Positions 17,678-28,626 of a stretch of DNA of 64,000 nucleotides are shown in pieces. A model generated the notes under the pieces. The model was given only the letters and a program-made list of their open reading frames with translations. It searched no databases and was not told the origin of the DNA. The translations under genes were made by a program, and so were the position numbers. Position 1 is the first letter of the stretch, and every line of letters starts with the position of its first letter. Location: NCBI RefSeq assembly GCF_005144885.1, contig NZ_CP039690.1, positions 2,927,001-2,991,000 of the forward strand, read 5' to 3'. The DNA comes from Phreatobacter stygius (GTDB lineage: Bacteria > Pseudomonadota > Alphaproteobacteria > Rhizobiales > Phreatobacteraceae).

Positions 17678-18694
17678 TGTTTGATCCCGGGCTTTGATGG
17701 TGCAATCTCGATGCAGGAATCGAGGGACGCGCTATGGGCCAGGTTCTCCACGGGAGCGCCACGACGACTGAGGCGGTCCGTCGAGCGATACAACATAGTC
17801 AAGAGAGCCTGAGGGCTCTGTCTAAGCGCTACGGGATTAACCAGAAGACGGTCGCGAAGTGGAAGAAGCGGACCTCGGTGACCGATGTGCCGACCGGGCC
17901 GAAGAACCCGACTTCGACAGTGCTGACGATTGAGGAAGAGGCCGTGATCGTCGCCTTCCGGAAGCATACTTTGCTGCCGCTCGACGACTGCCTCTATGCG
18001 CTACAGCCGACGATCCCGACGCTGACGCGGTCATCCCTGCACCGCTGCCTGCAGCGTCACGGGATCAGCCGCCTGCCCGAGGTCGAAGGCGAGAAGCCGG
18101 CGAAGACGAAGTTCAAATCCTATCCGATCGGCTTCTTCCACATCGATATCGCCGAGGTGCAGACCGCTGAGGGCAAGCTGTACCTCTATGTCGCCATCGA
18201 TCGCACGAGCAAATTCGCCGTCGTACAGATCGTCAGGAAGACGGGGCGGACCTCCGCGTCAGCCTTCCTCTCGGCCTTGATCGAGGCCGTCCCCTACAAG
18301 ATCCATACCGTTCTCACCGACAACGGCATCCAGTTCACCTTCCCGCCACGGTATGCCGATGGTCCGACGGCGCGCTACGTGACGCACATGTTCGGCATGC
18401 GCTGCCAGGAGAACGGCATCGAGCACCGCCTCACCAAGGTGAAGCACCCTTGGACGAACGGCCAGGTCGAGCGCATGAACCGCACCATCAAAGAAGCCAC
18501 CGTCAAGCGTTACCACTACGACAGCCACCGGCAGTTCGAAGCGCATCTCGCCGACTTCGTCAGCGCCTACAATTTCGGGCGGAGGCTGAAGACCCTCAAG
18601 GGCCTCACACCCTACGAATTCATCTGCAAACTCTGGACAACAGAGCCTCAACGATTCAGGCTCGATCCACTCCATCAAATGCCGGGACTAAACA
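17678..18694 (+). mobile_element. Complete IS481-family insertion sequence
   Basis: The element is 1017 bp. Its ends are imperfect inverted repeats: left TGTTTGATCCCGG and right (reverse complement) TGTTTAGTCCCGG, continuing to TTTGATGG on both sides, 19 of 23 positions equal. It is flanked by a 6-bp direct repeat, GCTAGG, at 17672-17677 and 18695-18700, taken as the target duplication. It carries one transposase gene and interrupts the hydroxycinnamate operon between the crotonase and the CoA ligase without destroying either. The intact duplication and full-length transposase suggest recent arrival. Confidence 0.9.
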
Positions 18695-18699
18695 GCTAG
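17734..18699 (+). CDS. IS481-family transposase
   Basis: A 321-residue DDE transposase. The N-terminal HTH (residues about 10-50: SQESLRALSKRYGINQKTVAKW) binds the ends. The rve integrase core shows the three acids in FFHIDIAEV, VLTDNGIQF and WTNGQVERMN. The last Ser codon straddles the right end of the element, and the TAG stop lies wholly in the target duplication, so the host site supplies the stop. It appears intact and active. Confidence 0.95.
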   Translation: MGQVLHGSATTTEAVRRAIQHSQESLRALSKRYGINQKTVAKWKKRTSVTDVPTGPKNPTSTVLTIEEEAVIVAFRKHTLLPLDDCLYALQPTIPTLTRSSLHRCLQRHGISRLPEVEGEKPAKTKFKSYPIGFFHIDIAEVQTAEGKLYLYVAIDRTSKFAVVQIVRKTGRTSASAFLSALIEAVPYKIHTVLTDNGIQFTFPPRYADGPTARYVTHMFGMRCQENGIEHRLTKVKHPWTNGQVERMNRTIKEATVKRYHYDSHRQFEAHLADFVSAYNFGRRLKTLKGLTPYEFICKLWTTEPQRFRLDPLHQMPGLNS

Positions 18700-18779
18700 G
18701 GTCCAGACCCTGGCGGACCGGCATTGTCAAAGCGCTCCAGCAAGAGGGCGCGGCAAGGATGATCAAGGGGAGACACGGC

Positions 18780-20639
18780 ATGACAGCCGCTCAGGCGCAG
18801 CCCTTGCGCCCGATCCAGTTCGGCAGCCCGACCGTCGACGTCGAACACCGGCCCGATGGCGTCATGCTGCTTCGCCCGCGCGAGCCGCTGGCGGCCTATC
18901 CGGAGCGTCTGTCCGACCGGCTCGACCATTGGGCCGCGGCGGCGCCGGACCGCGTCTTCCTGGCCGAACGGGCTGGCGAGACCGCCTGGCGGAGCGTCAC
19001 CTATGCAACCGCGCGGGCAAAAGCGCGCGCCATTGCCGGTGCGCTTCTGGAGCGCGGCCTGTCGCCCGAACGGCCCTTGATGATCCTGTCGGGCAACGGG
19101 ATCGATCATGGCCTGATGGCGCTGGCAGCGCTTTATGCCGGCATTCCCGTCTGTCCGGTTTCGCCCGCCTATTCCTTGGTATCGAAGGATTTCGGCAAGC
19201 TCCGACACGCCGTCGGGCTTCTGACGCCCGGTCTCGTCTTCGTCGACAAGGCGGCCGCCTACGCCACCGCGATCGATGCTACCGTGCCCGCCGGCACCGA
19301 GGTGGTCGCCGCCACCGGTGAGATCGCCGGCCGCGCGGTGACGCCACTTGCCGCGCTTCTGGCCAGGGCCGACGATGCAAGGGTCGAGGCGGCCAGGGCC
19401 GCGGTCCACTCCGGCACCATCGCCAAATTCCTGCTGACCTCCGGCTCGACCGGCATGCCGAAGGCTGTGATCAACACCCAGCGCATGCTCTGCGCCAACC
19501 AGGTCATGCTGCGCGAGACGCTGGCCTTCCTGAAACACGAACCGCCGGTCATCATCGACTGGCTGCCGTGGAACCACACCTTCGGCGGCAATCACAATGT
19601 CGGGCTCGTCCTGTTCAACGGCGGCTCGCTTTATATCGACGACGGCAAGCCGACGCCCGACGGCATCGCGGCGACGGTCCGGAACCTGCGCGAGATCGCG
19701 CCGACCGTCTATTTCAACGTACCGAAGGGCTATGAGGCGCTGGTCGCCTATCTCAGCGCCGATGCAAGCCTGCGCCGCAGCTTCTTCTCGCGGCTGAACT
19801 GCCTGTTCTTTGCCGGCGCATCATTGGCGCGCCATGTCTGGGACGCGCTCGACCAGATCGCCATTGCCGAGACGGGCGCGCGCATTCCCATGCTCACCGG
19901 GCTCGGCGCCACCGAAACCGCGCCGTTCTGCATGTCGGTGACGCCGCAGACCAGCCGATCCGGCCATGTCGGCCTGCCGGTCGCCGGCAACGAGATCAAG
20001 CTGGTGCCCTCGGGCAACAAGCTCGAGGTGCGCGTGCGCGGGCCCAATGTCACGCCGGGCTATTGGCGCCAACAGGAGATGACCGAAAAGGCTTTCGACG
20101 AAGAGGGCTTCTACAAGTTCGGTGACGCGCTGAAGCCGGTCGATCCCACGGATTTTTCCAAGGGTTTCGATTTCGACGGCCGCATCGCCGAGGATTTCAA
20201 GCTCGCCACCGGCACCTGGGTCAGCGTCGGCCCCTTGCGCGCCCAGATCATTGCCGCCTGCGCGCCGCTGGTGCGCGACGTCGTCATTGCCGGCATCGAC
20301 CGGCAGGACCTGTCGGCCATCGTCATTCTCGATCTCGATGGCGTGCGCGCCGCCTCGCCACATCTGAGCGGGGTCAGCGACCTCGCCGCGATCACTGCCG
20401 ATCCGGCATTGCGCGCGGCCGTCCAAGCCCGGCTCGCCGCCATGGCGGCCAGCGCTTCCGGCTCGGCCACGCGGGTCGTCCGCGCCATCCTGATGGACGT
20501 GCCGCCGTCGATCGACCGCGGCGAGATCACCGACAAGGGCTCGATCAACCAGCGCGCCGTGCTCGAATGCCGGCAAGCCCTGGTCGAGGACCTCTACGCA
20601 CCCGTGCCCTCGGCGCGGGTCATCCGTGCCACCGAGTGA
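18780..20639 (+). CDS. fcs: Feruloyl-CoA synthase (hydroxycinnamate-CoA ligase)
   Basis: A 619-residue adenylate-forming enzyme. Motifs: the P-loop LLTSGSTGMPKAV near residue 220, the A5 region GLGATETAP near 375, the hinge Asp in YKFGDAL, and a C-terminal GEITDKGSINQ that holds the likely catalytic Lys. Its length and the WLPWNHTFGGNHN segment fit the Fcs family rather than ordinary 4-coumarate ligases. It activates ferulate or p-coumarate with ATP and CoA. The ATG at 18780 has AGGGGAG seven bases upstream; an in-frame ATG at 18759 is less likely. Since the IS lies just upstream, it may now depend on readthrough from the IS or on the transposase promoter. Confidence 0.92.
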   Translation: MTAAQAQPLRPIQFGSPTVDVEHRPDGVMLLRPREPLAAYPERLSDRLDHWAAAAPDRVFLAERAGETAWRSVTYATARAKARAIAGALLERGLSPERPLMILSGNGIDHGLMALAALYAGIPVCPVSPAYSLVSKDFGKLRHAVGLLTPGLVFVDKAAAYATAIDATVPAGTEVVAATGEIAGRAVTPLAALLARADDARVEAARAAVHSGTIAKFLLTSGSTGMPKAVINTQRMLCANQVMLRETLAFLKHEPPVIIDWLPWNHTFGGNHNVGLVLFNGGSLYIDDGKPTPDGIAATVRNLREIAPTVYFNVPKGYEALVAYLSADASLRRSFFSRLNCLFFAGASLARHVWDALDQIAIAETGARIPMLTGLGATETAPFCMSVTPQTSRSGHVGLPVAGNEIKLVPSGNKLEVRVRGPNVTPGYWRQQEMTEKAFDEEGFYKFGDALKPVDPTDFSKGFDFDGRIAEDFKLATGTWVSVGPLRAQIIAACAPLVRDVVIAGIDRQDLSAIVILDLDGVRAASPHLSGVSDLAAITADPALRAAVQARLAAMAASASGSATRVVRAILMDVPPSIDRGEITDKGSINQRAVLECRQALVEDLYAPVPSARVIRATE

Positions 20640-20646
20640 GGTTTCG

Positions 20647-21897
20647 ATGAGCCCCAAGCCCCTGGTTTCAAGCTGGTCGGAGGTTGTCCTGGTCGACGGC
20701 CTGCGCACCCCCTTCGTCGACTATAATGGCGCGCTCGGCCTGGTCTCGCCGATCGATCTTGGCATCAAGGTCGGCCGCGAGGTGCTGAAGCGCACCGGCA
20801 TCGAGGCTGGCGACGTCGGCACCGTCATTTGCGGCTCCATGGCCCAGGCCAGTTACGACGCCTATATGCTGCCGCGCCATGTCGGGCTCTATTCCGGCGC
20901 GCCGATCGAAGTCCCGGCCCATCTGGTCCAGCGCGTCTGCGGCACCGGCGTCGAGGTCCTCTCGCAGGCCGCCGACGCTGTCGCGCTCGGCCGTGCCGAG
21001 GTGGCGCTCTGCGTCGGCGCGGAATCGATGAGCCGCAATCCGGTGGCCGCCTATACCCATCGTGGCGGCTTCCGCATGGGCCAGGTCGAGTTCAAGGATT
21101 TCCTCTGGGAAGCGCTCCTGGACCCGGCCGCCAATGTCACCATGGGCGGCACCGCGGAAAATCTCGCCCGGCGCTACCAGATCACCAGGGACGAGGTCGA
21201 CGCCTATGCCGCGCGCTCTTTTGCCCGCGCAGTCGCGGCCCAGGAGCGCGGGTTCCTCGCCGGCGAAATCGTCGCGGTGACCGACGAGACCTTCGAGCGC
21301 GACGGTCTCGCGCCGCGCGGCATCCACCTGAAGAAGGGCGCTCACGTCGCGCTCGACAGCCATATCCGGCCGTCCTCGGTCGAGGCGCTGGGCAAGATCC
21401 GCCCGGCCTTTGGCGGGGTCCAGACCGGCGGCAATTCCTCCGCCGTGGTCGACGGCGCGGCCGCCGCCATCGTCGCCAGCACCGGATATGCCCGCGATCG
21501 CGGGCTGAAACCGCTCGCCCGGATCCTTGTCGCCGCGGCCGTCGGGGTTCCGCCCGAGATCATGGGCATTGGCCCGGTGCCGGCGATCCGGGCGGTGGCG
21601 GCCAAGGCCGGCATCCGCGTCGAGGACATCGACCGCATCGAGATCAACGAGGCCTTCGGCGCCCAGGCCATGGCCTGCGCCCGCGAACTCGGCCTCGACG
21701 AGGCAAGGCTCAACGTCAATGGCGGCGCCATCGCCATTGGCCATCCGCTGGGCGCCACCGGCATCCGGCTCGCGGTCACCGTGGCGCGCGAATTGCGCGA
21801 AACGGGCCTGCGCTACGGCGTGGCGTCGGCCTGTATCGGCGGCGGCCAGGGCATCGCCATGCTGGTCGAAAATCCGGCGGCGAGGGGGGTATCATGA
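20647..21897 (+). CDS. Thiolase (acetyl-CoA acyltransferase) of the hydroxycinnamate pathway
   Basis: A 416-residue thiolase with all three active-site regions: the nucleophile Cys in VQRVCGTGVEVLSQA (near residue 98), the His in GGAIAIGHPLGATG (near 365) and the second Cys in SACIGGGQGIAM (near 395). In this operon it would split a 3-keto-3-arylpropanoyl-CoA into aroyl-CoA and acetyl-CoA. It starts 7 bp after fcs and overlaps the thioesterase gene by 4 bp (ATGA). No separate 3-hydroxyacyl-CoA dehydrogenase is seen in the window, so that step must be done elsewhere. Confidence 0.9.
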   Translation: MSPKPLVSSWSEVVLVDGLRTPFVDYNGALGLVSPIDLGIKVGREVLKRTGIEAGDVGTVICGSMAQASYDAYMLPRHVGLYSGAPIEVPAHLVQRVCGTGVEVLSQAADAVALGRAEVALCVGAESMSRNPVAAYTHRGGFRMGQVEFKDFLWEALLDPAANVTMGGTAENLARRYQITRDEVDAYAARSFARAVAAQERGFLAGEIVAVTDETFERDGLAPRGIHLKKGAHVALDSHIRPSSVEALGKIRPAFGGVQTGGNSSAVVDGAAAAIVASTGYARDRGLKPLARILVAAAVGVPPEIMGIGPVPAIRAVAAKAGIRVEDIDRIEINEAFGAQAMACARELGLDEARLNVNGGAIAIGHPLGATGIRLAVTVARELRETGLRYGVASACIGGGQGIAMLVENPAARGVS

Positions 21898-22310
21898 GCT
21901 TCACGGTCAGGCGCACGGTGCGGATCGAGTGGGGCGACTGCGACCCCGCCGGCATCGTCTGGTATCCGCGCTATTTCGGCATGTTCGACGCCGCAACCGC
22001 CGGTCTCCTGGAGGCGGCCGGCTTTCCCAAGCCCGCCATGCTCGCCCGTTTCGAAGTCGTGGGCTATCCAACAGTTGACACTCGTGCCAAATTTCTTAGT
22101 CCCTCGAAGTTCGGCGAGGACATCGTCATCGAAACCGCCATCCCGGCGTTCAAGCGCTCGAGCTTCGAGGTTCTGCACCGCGTGTTCAAAGGCGACATCC
22201 TGGCCATCGAGGGCTTCGAGACGCGGGTGCTGGTGAAGCGCGACCCGGCGACTGGCGGCATCAAGTCCTGTCCGGTGCCGCAGGAGATCATCGACGCCCT
22301 GATGAATTGA
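21894..22310 (+). CDS. 4-hydroxybenzoyl-CoA thioesterase-family protein
   Basis: A 138-residue hot-dog fold thioesterase. The N-terminal motif IEWGDCDPAGIVWYPRYFGMFD has the catalytic Asp (near residue 17) of the Pseudomonas 4-hydroxybenzoyl-CoA thioesterase type. Coupled to the thiolase by an ATGA overlap, it would release free 4-hydroxybenzoate (or vanillate) from its CoA ester, feeding PobA two genes downstream. Confidence 0.9.
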   Translation: MSFTVRRTVRIEWGDCDPAGIVWYPRYFGMFDAATAGLLEAAGFPKPAMLARFEVVGYPTVDTRAKFLSPSKFGEDIVIETAIPAFKRSSFEVLHRVFKGDILAIEGFETRVLVKRDPATGGIKSCPVPQEIIDALMN

Positions 22311-22380
22311 TTGCACCATCGGCATGAACCATGAGGCCGCACAAAAAAAGCGGTCCCCACGCATCCCCTGGGAGGAACCT

Positions 22381-24790
<2,410 letters not shown>

Positions 24791-24922
24791 GGCCCAAGAC
24801 GAAGGTCTCGAGGTTCCGCTTCAAAAAATGCACGATGGTGCCGGGCGGCGGCGTGCTCGGCGACGCGTGCGGGCGGGCGTCCAGGCGAAGCCGGGCGCAG
24901 CATCATGCCCGCCGAGACCATA

Positions 24923-24978
24923 TCCAAGAGCGGTGGTCCAAGAGCGGTGGTCCAAGAGCGGTGGTCCAAGAGCGATGG
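24923..24978. repeat. 14-bp tandem repeat, four copies
   Basis: The unit TCCAAGAGCGGTGG occurs three times exactly and a fourth time with one change (GATGG for GGTGG), head to tail. It lies between pobA and the Bug-family gene. Confidence 0.95.
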
Positions 24979-25013
24979 CTGAGCGATGAACGCCTAGGCA
25001 CGTCGTGCAAATA

Positions 25014-25041
25014 TTATCCACTTGACTTGATTTTGGATCCA
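25014..25041 (+). promoter_or_regulatory. TATCCA...TGGATC operator/promoter element, copy A
   Basis: A 28-bp sequence identical to that at 32756-32783. It has half-sites TATCCA and TGGATC in inverted orientation, 13 bp apart, and contains TTGACT, a possible -35 box. It lies about 100 bp upstream of the Bug-family gene. It is presumably the binding site of a shared regulator. Confidence 0.65.
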
Positions 25042-25138
25042 ATCAAATGATCCCGGATCGGCTGGCAGGGGCGGCGAAAAGTCCGCTTCCTCCCATCCGC
25101 GGCTGCGGCTGTCGCGGCCCTTCGGGAGGCAAACAGCT

Positions 25139-26113
25139 ATGGGTGTCGTCAGGTCCATCGTCTCGGCGGTCGCCGTTCTTGCCGCAGTCGCTGGCGCACC
25201 GGCCGGGGCTCAGGACTACCCTGATCGGCCCGTCCGCATCATTGTCCCCTTCCCGGCCGGTGGCGGCACCGACGCGCTCAGTCGCATTCTGGCGGAGCGT
25301 CTCGAGAACCAGCTGCAGCAGAAGTTCTTCGTCGAGAACGTCTCGGGCGCCGGCGGCAATATCGGGGCGAACCGCATCGCGCAGTCCGAGCCGGATGGCT
25401 ACAGCCTGTTGATCGGCCCCATGGGTGTCGTCAGCGTCAATCCTCTGATCTACCGCAACACCGGCACCAGCATCGTCGACCGCCTCGTGCCGGTTTCGAT
25501 CGTCTTCGAGACTGGCCACATCATCATCGTGAACCCCGCGGTCGACGCGCGAACGCTGGCGGACCTGACGAGCCTGTCGAAGCGGCCGGGCCGGGCATTG
25601 AACTTCGCGTCGGGCGGGATCGGAACGTCGACCCACCTTTATGCGGAGCTGTTCAAGGTTCTGACCGGTGCTTCGATGACCCATGTGCCTTATCGCGGCA
25701 ACGGGCCGGCGCTGCTGGACGTGGTCGCCGGACACGCCCAGGTGATGTTCGACCAGATCGCATCGGCATCCGAGCAGGTTCGCGCCGGCAAGGTCCGCGC
25801 CCTTGCCGTGACCACCCCCGCGCGCCTCGACATTCTGCCGGATCTGCCGACGGTCGCCGAGGTGGGAATGCCGCAGCTTGCCGGCACGTCCTGGACGATG
25901 CTCATGGCGCCCCAAGGCACGCCGGATGCCGTGATCCAGAAGCTGAACCAGGCGATCACGGCTGTTGTCGCGGAGCAGGCGACGCGCAGGAAGATGGAAG
26001 CGATCGGGGCGTCGGCCCGCGCCAGTTCCGCGGCGGAAGCCGCCGCCCTGCTGCGGTCGGAGCTGGAACGCTGGCGCCCTGTCGTGGCTGCCACCGGCAT
26101 CCAGGCAAACTGA
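25139..26113 (+). CDS. Bug/TctC-family tripartite tricarboxylate transporter solute-binding protein
   Basis: A 324-residue periplasmic binding protein. The signal peptide is cut near residue 24 (AGAQ). The family hallmarks are DYPDRPVRIIVPFPAGGGTD and VENVSGAGGNIGANRIAQSEPDGYSLL near residues 68-97, and PTVAEVG later. GGGAGG precedes the ATG. The TctA/TctB membrane partners are not in the window, so this is an orphan Bug protein of the common type. It may bind a carboxylate or amino acid related to the genes that follow. The ligand is unknown. Confidence 0.9.
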   Translation: MGVVRSIVSAVAVLAAVAGAPAGAQDYPDRPVRIIVPFPAGGGTDALSRILAERLENQLQQKFFVENVSGAGGNIGANRIAQSEPDGYSLLIGPMGVVSVNPLIYRNTGTSIVDRLVPVSIVFETGHIIIVNPAVDARTLADLTSLSKRPGRALNFASGGIGTSTHLYAELFKVLTGASMTHVPYRGNGPALLDVVAGHAQVMFDQIASASEQVRAGKVRALAVTTPARLDILPDLPTVAEVGMPQLAGTSWTMLMAPQGTPDAVIQKLNQAITAVVAEQATRRKMEAIGASARASSAAEAAALLRSELERWRPVVAATGIQAN

Positions 26114-26261
26114 CGGCGGGCCGGATGAGCTTGTCAGCATCACGCTTCCCGCAGCCGCCGCGCACGCGATCACGGGGCTCATGGCCGATCCGCATCCCTG
26201 CCGCATCACGTGTCCACGGCTTCCTCGTTCGGCCAGGCATCGCCCGCGAGCCGGAAAGTTC

Positions 26262-26293
26262 ATTGTATCCATTCTTCAGGTATTGTATCCATT
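26262..26293 (+). promoter_or_regulatory. Two direct ATTGTATCCATT sites upstream of the amino-acid ABC operon
   Basis: Two exact 12-bp copies (26262-26273 and 26282-26293) start 20 bp apart, about two helical turns. They share the TATCCA core with the elements at 25014, 30310 and 32756. They lie about 35-65 bp upstream of the solute-binding protein gene, where repressor binding would block transcription. Confidence 0.65.
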
Positions 26294-26326
26294 TCGTGAA
26301 GGTTCCTCCAACCGCGAGCCGCGCTC

Positions 26327-27208
26327 ATGCTGAGACGTACCCTCTTCCTTCTCCCGCCAGTGCTTGCAACGGTCCCCGCTCTCCTCGTGTCCGGCTCCGC
26401 CCAGGCTCAAGGCCAGTCGCGGTCGACCTGGGACCAGATCATGGAGACCAAGACCTTGCGTCTTGGCGCCGCCATCAGTGAGCCCTGGTACTTCAAGGAC
26501 GCCAACAGCACGCAGGAGACCGGCGGCGTCCGGGTCGGCTCGGATCTCTGGCGGGGCGTGGGCCCGCTGCTCGGCCAGGAGATCGCCAACGCGATGGGCG
26601 TGAAACTGCAGATCGTCGAGACGACATGGGCGAATGGCGTCGCGGGCCTTCAGTCCAATCAGTTCGACCTCATGTTCATTCTGGACCCCACCCCGCAGCG
26701 CGCCTTGTCGATCGACTTCTCGCCGGCGCCGGTCCTTTGGTACCCGCTTTCCCTGCTGTCGCGTGAGCCGGCATCCGCGCCGAACTGGTCCGACTTCAAC
26801 GACCCCAAATACCGGATCGGCGTTGGCCTCGGCACCGCGCAGGACCAGTACATCACCAAGATCCTGCCGAAGGCGACGATCACGCGCTTTCAGGACAACG
26901 GCGCGGTCATTGCGGCCTTCCAGGCCAACAGGATCGATGCCGGCTGCCTCACCGCGCCAACCGCCGACATCGCGCGCGGCCGGCTCAAGGCGGGCCACAC
27001 GCTTCTGCCCAAGCCGATCAACGCGGTCGCTGCCGGCGCCGCGTTGCGCACCGAACCGGACCGCCGGTGGCGCGACTATCTGACCACTGTGGTGAGCTAT
27101 TACTACAACACCGGCAAGACCCAGGAGATCTATGACCAGTACATGGTCTTCCGTGGTCTCGACCCGGCGCAGGTAACCCCGATCAGCCGGGAAAACTGGC
27201 CGCGCTGA
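26327..27208 (+). CDS. Amino-acid ABC transporter solute-binding protein
   Basis: A 293-residue periplasmic protein of the bacterial extracellular solute-binding family 3. The signal peptide ends near residue 26 (SAQAQ). Typical segments are WDQIMETKTLRLGAAISEPWYFKD, LLGQEIANAMGVKLQIVETTWANGVAGLQSNQFDL, and a late ISRENWPR tail. It is the first gene of a complete transporter with two permeases and an ATPase. The substrate is probably a polar amino acid or amino-acid derivative, but residues do not settle which. Confidence 0.9.
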   Translation: MLRRTLFLLPPVLATVPALLVSGSAQAQGQSRSTWDQIMETKTLRLGAAISEPWYFKDANSTQETGGVRVGSDLWRGVGPLLGQEIANAMGVKLQIVETTWANGVAGLQSNQFDLMFILDPTPQRALSIDFSPAPVLWYPLSLLSREPASAPNWSDFNDPKYRIGVGLGTAQDQYITKILPKATITRFQDNGAVIAAFQANRIDAGCLTAPTADIARGRLKAGHTLLPKPINAVAAGAALRTEPDRRWRDYLTTVVSYYYNTGKTQEIYDQYMVFRGLDPAQVTPISRENWPR

Positions 27209-27263
27209 CGCTGCGGACCGCGCAAGCCTGACCTCGTCTGCCAGACCGAGCACGGAGCCTCGC

Positions 27264-27929
27264 ATGACCTATCAATGGGACTTCGGACCGGTCTGGCGCA
27301 ATCTCGACGGCCTGGCGATCGGCCTTTTCGGCACGCTCCAGCTCACGGCGGCCTGCCTGGCGCTGGCCGTCCCCCTGGGGCTGCTTCTCGCGATCTTCCG
27401 GTTATCGGGTTATCGCGTCCTGTCGGGCCTGGCGCTCGTCTATATCGACTTCTTCCGGACGGCTGCTTCGCTCGTCCTGATCTTCTGGTTCTTCTTTGCC
27501 TTTCCGATGCTGGTCAATCTCGACTTCACCGCATTCACGGCGGCCTTCCTGGCGATCGGACTGCAGGGCGCTGCCTATTTTGCCGAGGTCTTTCGGGGCG
27601 GCATCACGTCGATCGGTCGCGGCCAATGGGAGGCTGCGCGCGCGATCGGCATGGGTGATGCCGTCGCCATGCGCTACATCATTCTGCCGCAGGCCGTCAG
27701 GCGGATGCTGCCGGTGTTCTTCACCCGGGCGACGCTGATGCTGAAGACGACCACGCTCGCCTCGGCCATCGCCTATACCGACATCGTCTATGTCGCGTTC
27801 CGGGTCTCCTCCGACACCTACCGGCCGATCGAGACCTTCACCGTCACCGGTGTCATCTTCTTCATCCTGATCTTCACCCTCTCTCGATTTGCCGCCTTCC
27901 TTGAGCGTCGGCTGGCGGTCGCGACATGA
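27264..27929 (+). CDS. Amino-acid ABC transporter permease (first)
   Basis: A 221-residue HisM/GlnP-type inner-membrane permease with about five helices. The ATPase-contact EAA loop is seen as GQWEAARAIGMGDAVAMRYIILPQA near residue 120. It begins MTYQWDFGPVW, almost the same as the next permease (MTYQWDFSFL). The two form the heterodimeric channel of the importer. Confidence 0.92.
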   Translation: MTYQWDFGPVWRNLDGLAIGLFGTLQLTAACLALAVPLGLLLAIFRLSGYRVLSGLALVYIDFFRTAASLVLIFWFFFAFPMLVNLDFTAFTAAFLAIGLQGAAYFAEVFRGGITSIGRGQWEAARAIGMGDAVAMRYIILPQAVRRMLPVFFTRATLMLKTTTLASAIAYTDIVYVAFRVSSDTYRPIETFTVTGVIFFILIFTLSRFAAFLERRLAVAT

Positions 27930-27939
27930 GGGCCGCGCG

Positions 27940-28605
27940 ATGACCTATCAGTGGGATTTTTCCTTCCTCATCACCAACTGGGCGGTTGTCGCCGCGGGCC
28001 TGATCAACACTTTGAAGCTCGCCGTGACCAGCATCCTGGGCGGCCTGGCGCTTGGCCTGATCGCCGGCTCGGCCAAGTCATCCCGTTCGGTCCTGCTGCG
28101 CATGGTCGGCACCGTTTGGATCGAGGCTTTCCGCAACGTTCCCGCCATGGTGCTGGTGTTCTGGTGCTTCTTCGCGGTCCCGATCCTGACCGGCATCCAG
28201 AACGACCGGTTTACCGTCTCCGCCATCGCGCTGACGCTTTATGCCAGCGCCTATTTCGGCGAGATCTATCGAAGCGGAATCGAGTCGGTCGAGCGTGGCC
28301 AATGGGAAGCGGCCAAGGCGCTCGGCTTCGGCTACCTCGATCAGATGCGCTATTTCATCCTGCCGCAGGCCGTCACGCGCATGATCCCGGCCTTCACCAA
28401 TGAAGCGATCGAGGTGGTCAAACTGACCGCGATCGCCTCGACGATCGCCTATGCCGAGCTGATGTACGCCGCCAAGCAGCTCAGCGACACCGAATATCGC
28501 CCGGTCGAGGCCTATACCGCCATTTCGGTGCTGTTTATCGCCGTCCTCTACGTTTTGAGCATGGTCTCCCGCCGTGTCGAGGCGACAATGAATGCGCGGA
28601 CCTGA
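27940..28605 (+). CDS. Amino-acid ABC transporter permease (second)
   Basis: A 221-residue HisQ-type permease, the same length as its neighbour. The EAA loop is GQWEAAKALGFGYLDQMRYFILPQA. The open frame runs further upstream, but the ATG at 27940, 10 bp after the first permease, gives the matching MTYQWDF start. The two genes look like a tandem duplication that has since diverged. Confidence 0.92.
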   Translation: MTYQWDFSFLITNWAVVAAGLINTLKLAVTSILGGLALGLIAGSAKSSRSVLLRMVGTVWIEAFRNVPAMVLVFWCFFAVPILTGIQNDRFTVSAIALTLYASAYFGEIYRSGIESVERGQWEAAKALGFGYLDQMRYFILPQAVTRMIPAFTNEAIEVVKLTAIASTIAYAELMYAAKQLSDTEYRPVEAYTAISVLFIAVLYVLSMVSRRVEATMNART

Positions 28606-28626
28606 AGACCCAAGTGAGAGTGAGCC

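Larger units (their letters stand above)
24791..25138. other. Intergenic region of 348 bp with tandem repeat and promoter element
   Basis: No gene is supported here. It holds four copies of a 14-bp tandem repeat (24923-24978), a TATCCA/TGGATC regulatory element (25014-25041) and, at the right end, the ribosome site GGGAGG of the next gene. The boundary between the hydroxycinnamate operon and the following catabolic block falls here. Confidence 0.7.

Noticed and set aside
24923-24978. Possible CRISPR-like array
   Set aside because: The repeats are only 14 bp and directly adjacent, with no spacers and no cas genes. It is a plain tandem repeat.
25047-25412. 121-codon frame overlapping the start of the Bug-family gene
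   Set aside because: It is in another frame of a clear signal-peptide protein, has no ribosome site and no recognisable content.
26262-26293. Repeated ATTGTATCCATT as ends of a mobile element
   Set aside because: The copies are direct, 20 bp apart, in front of a gene and share a core with three other promoters. Operator sites explain them better.
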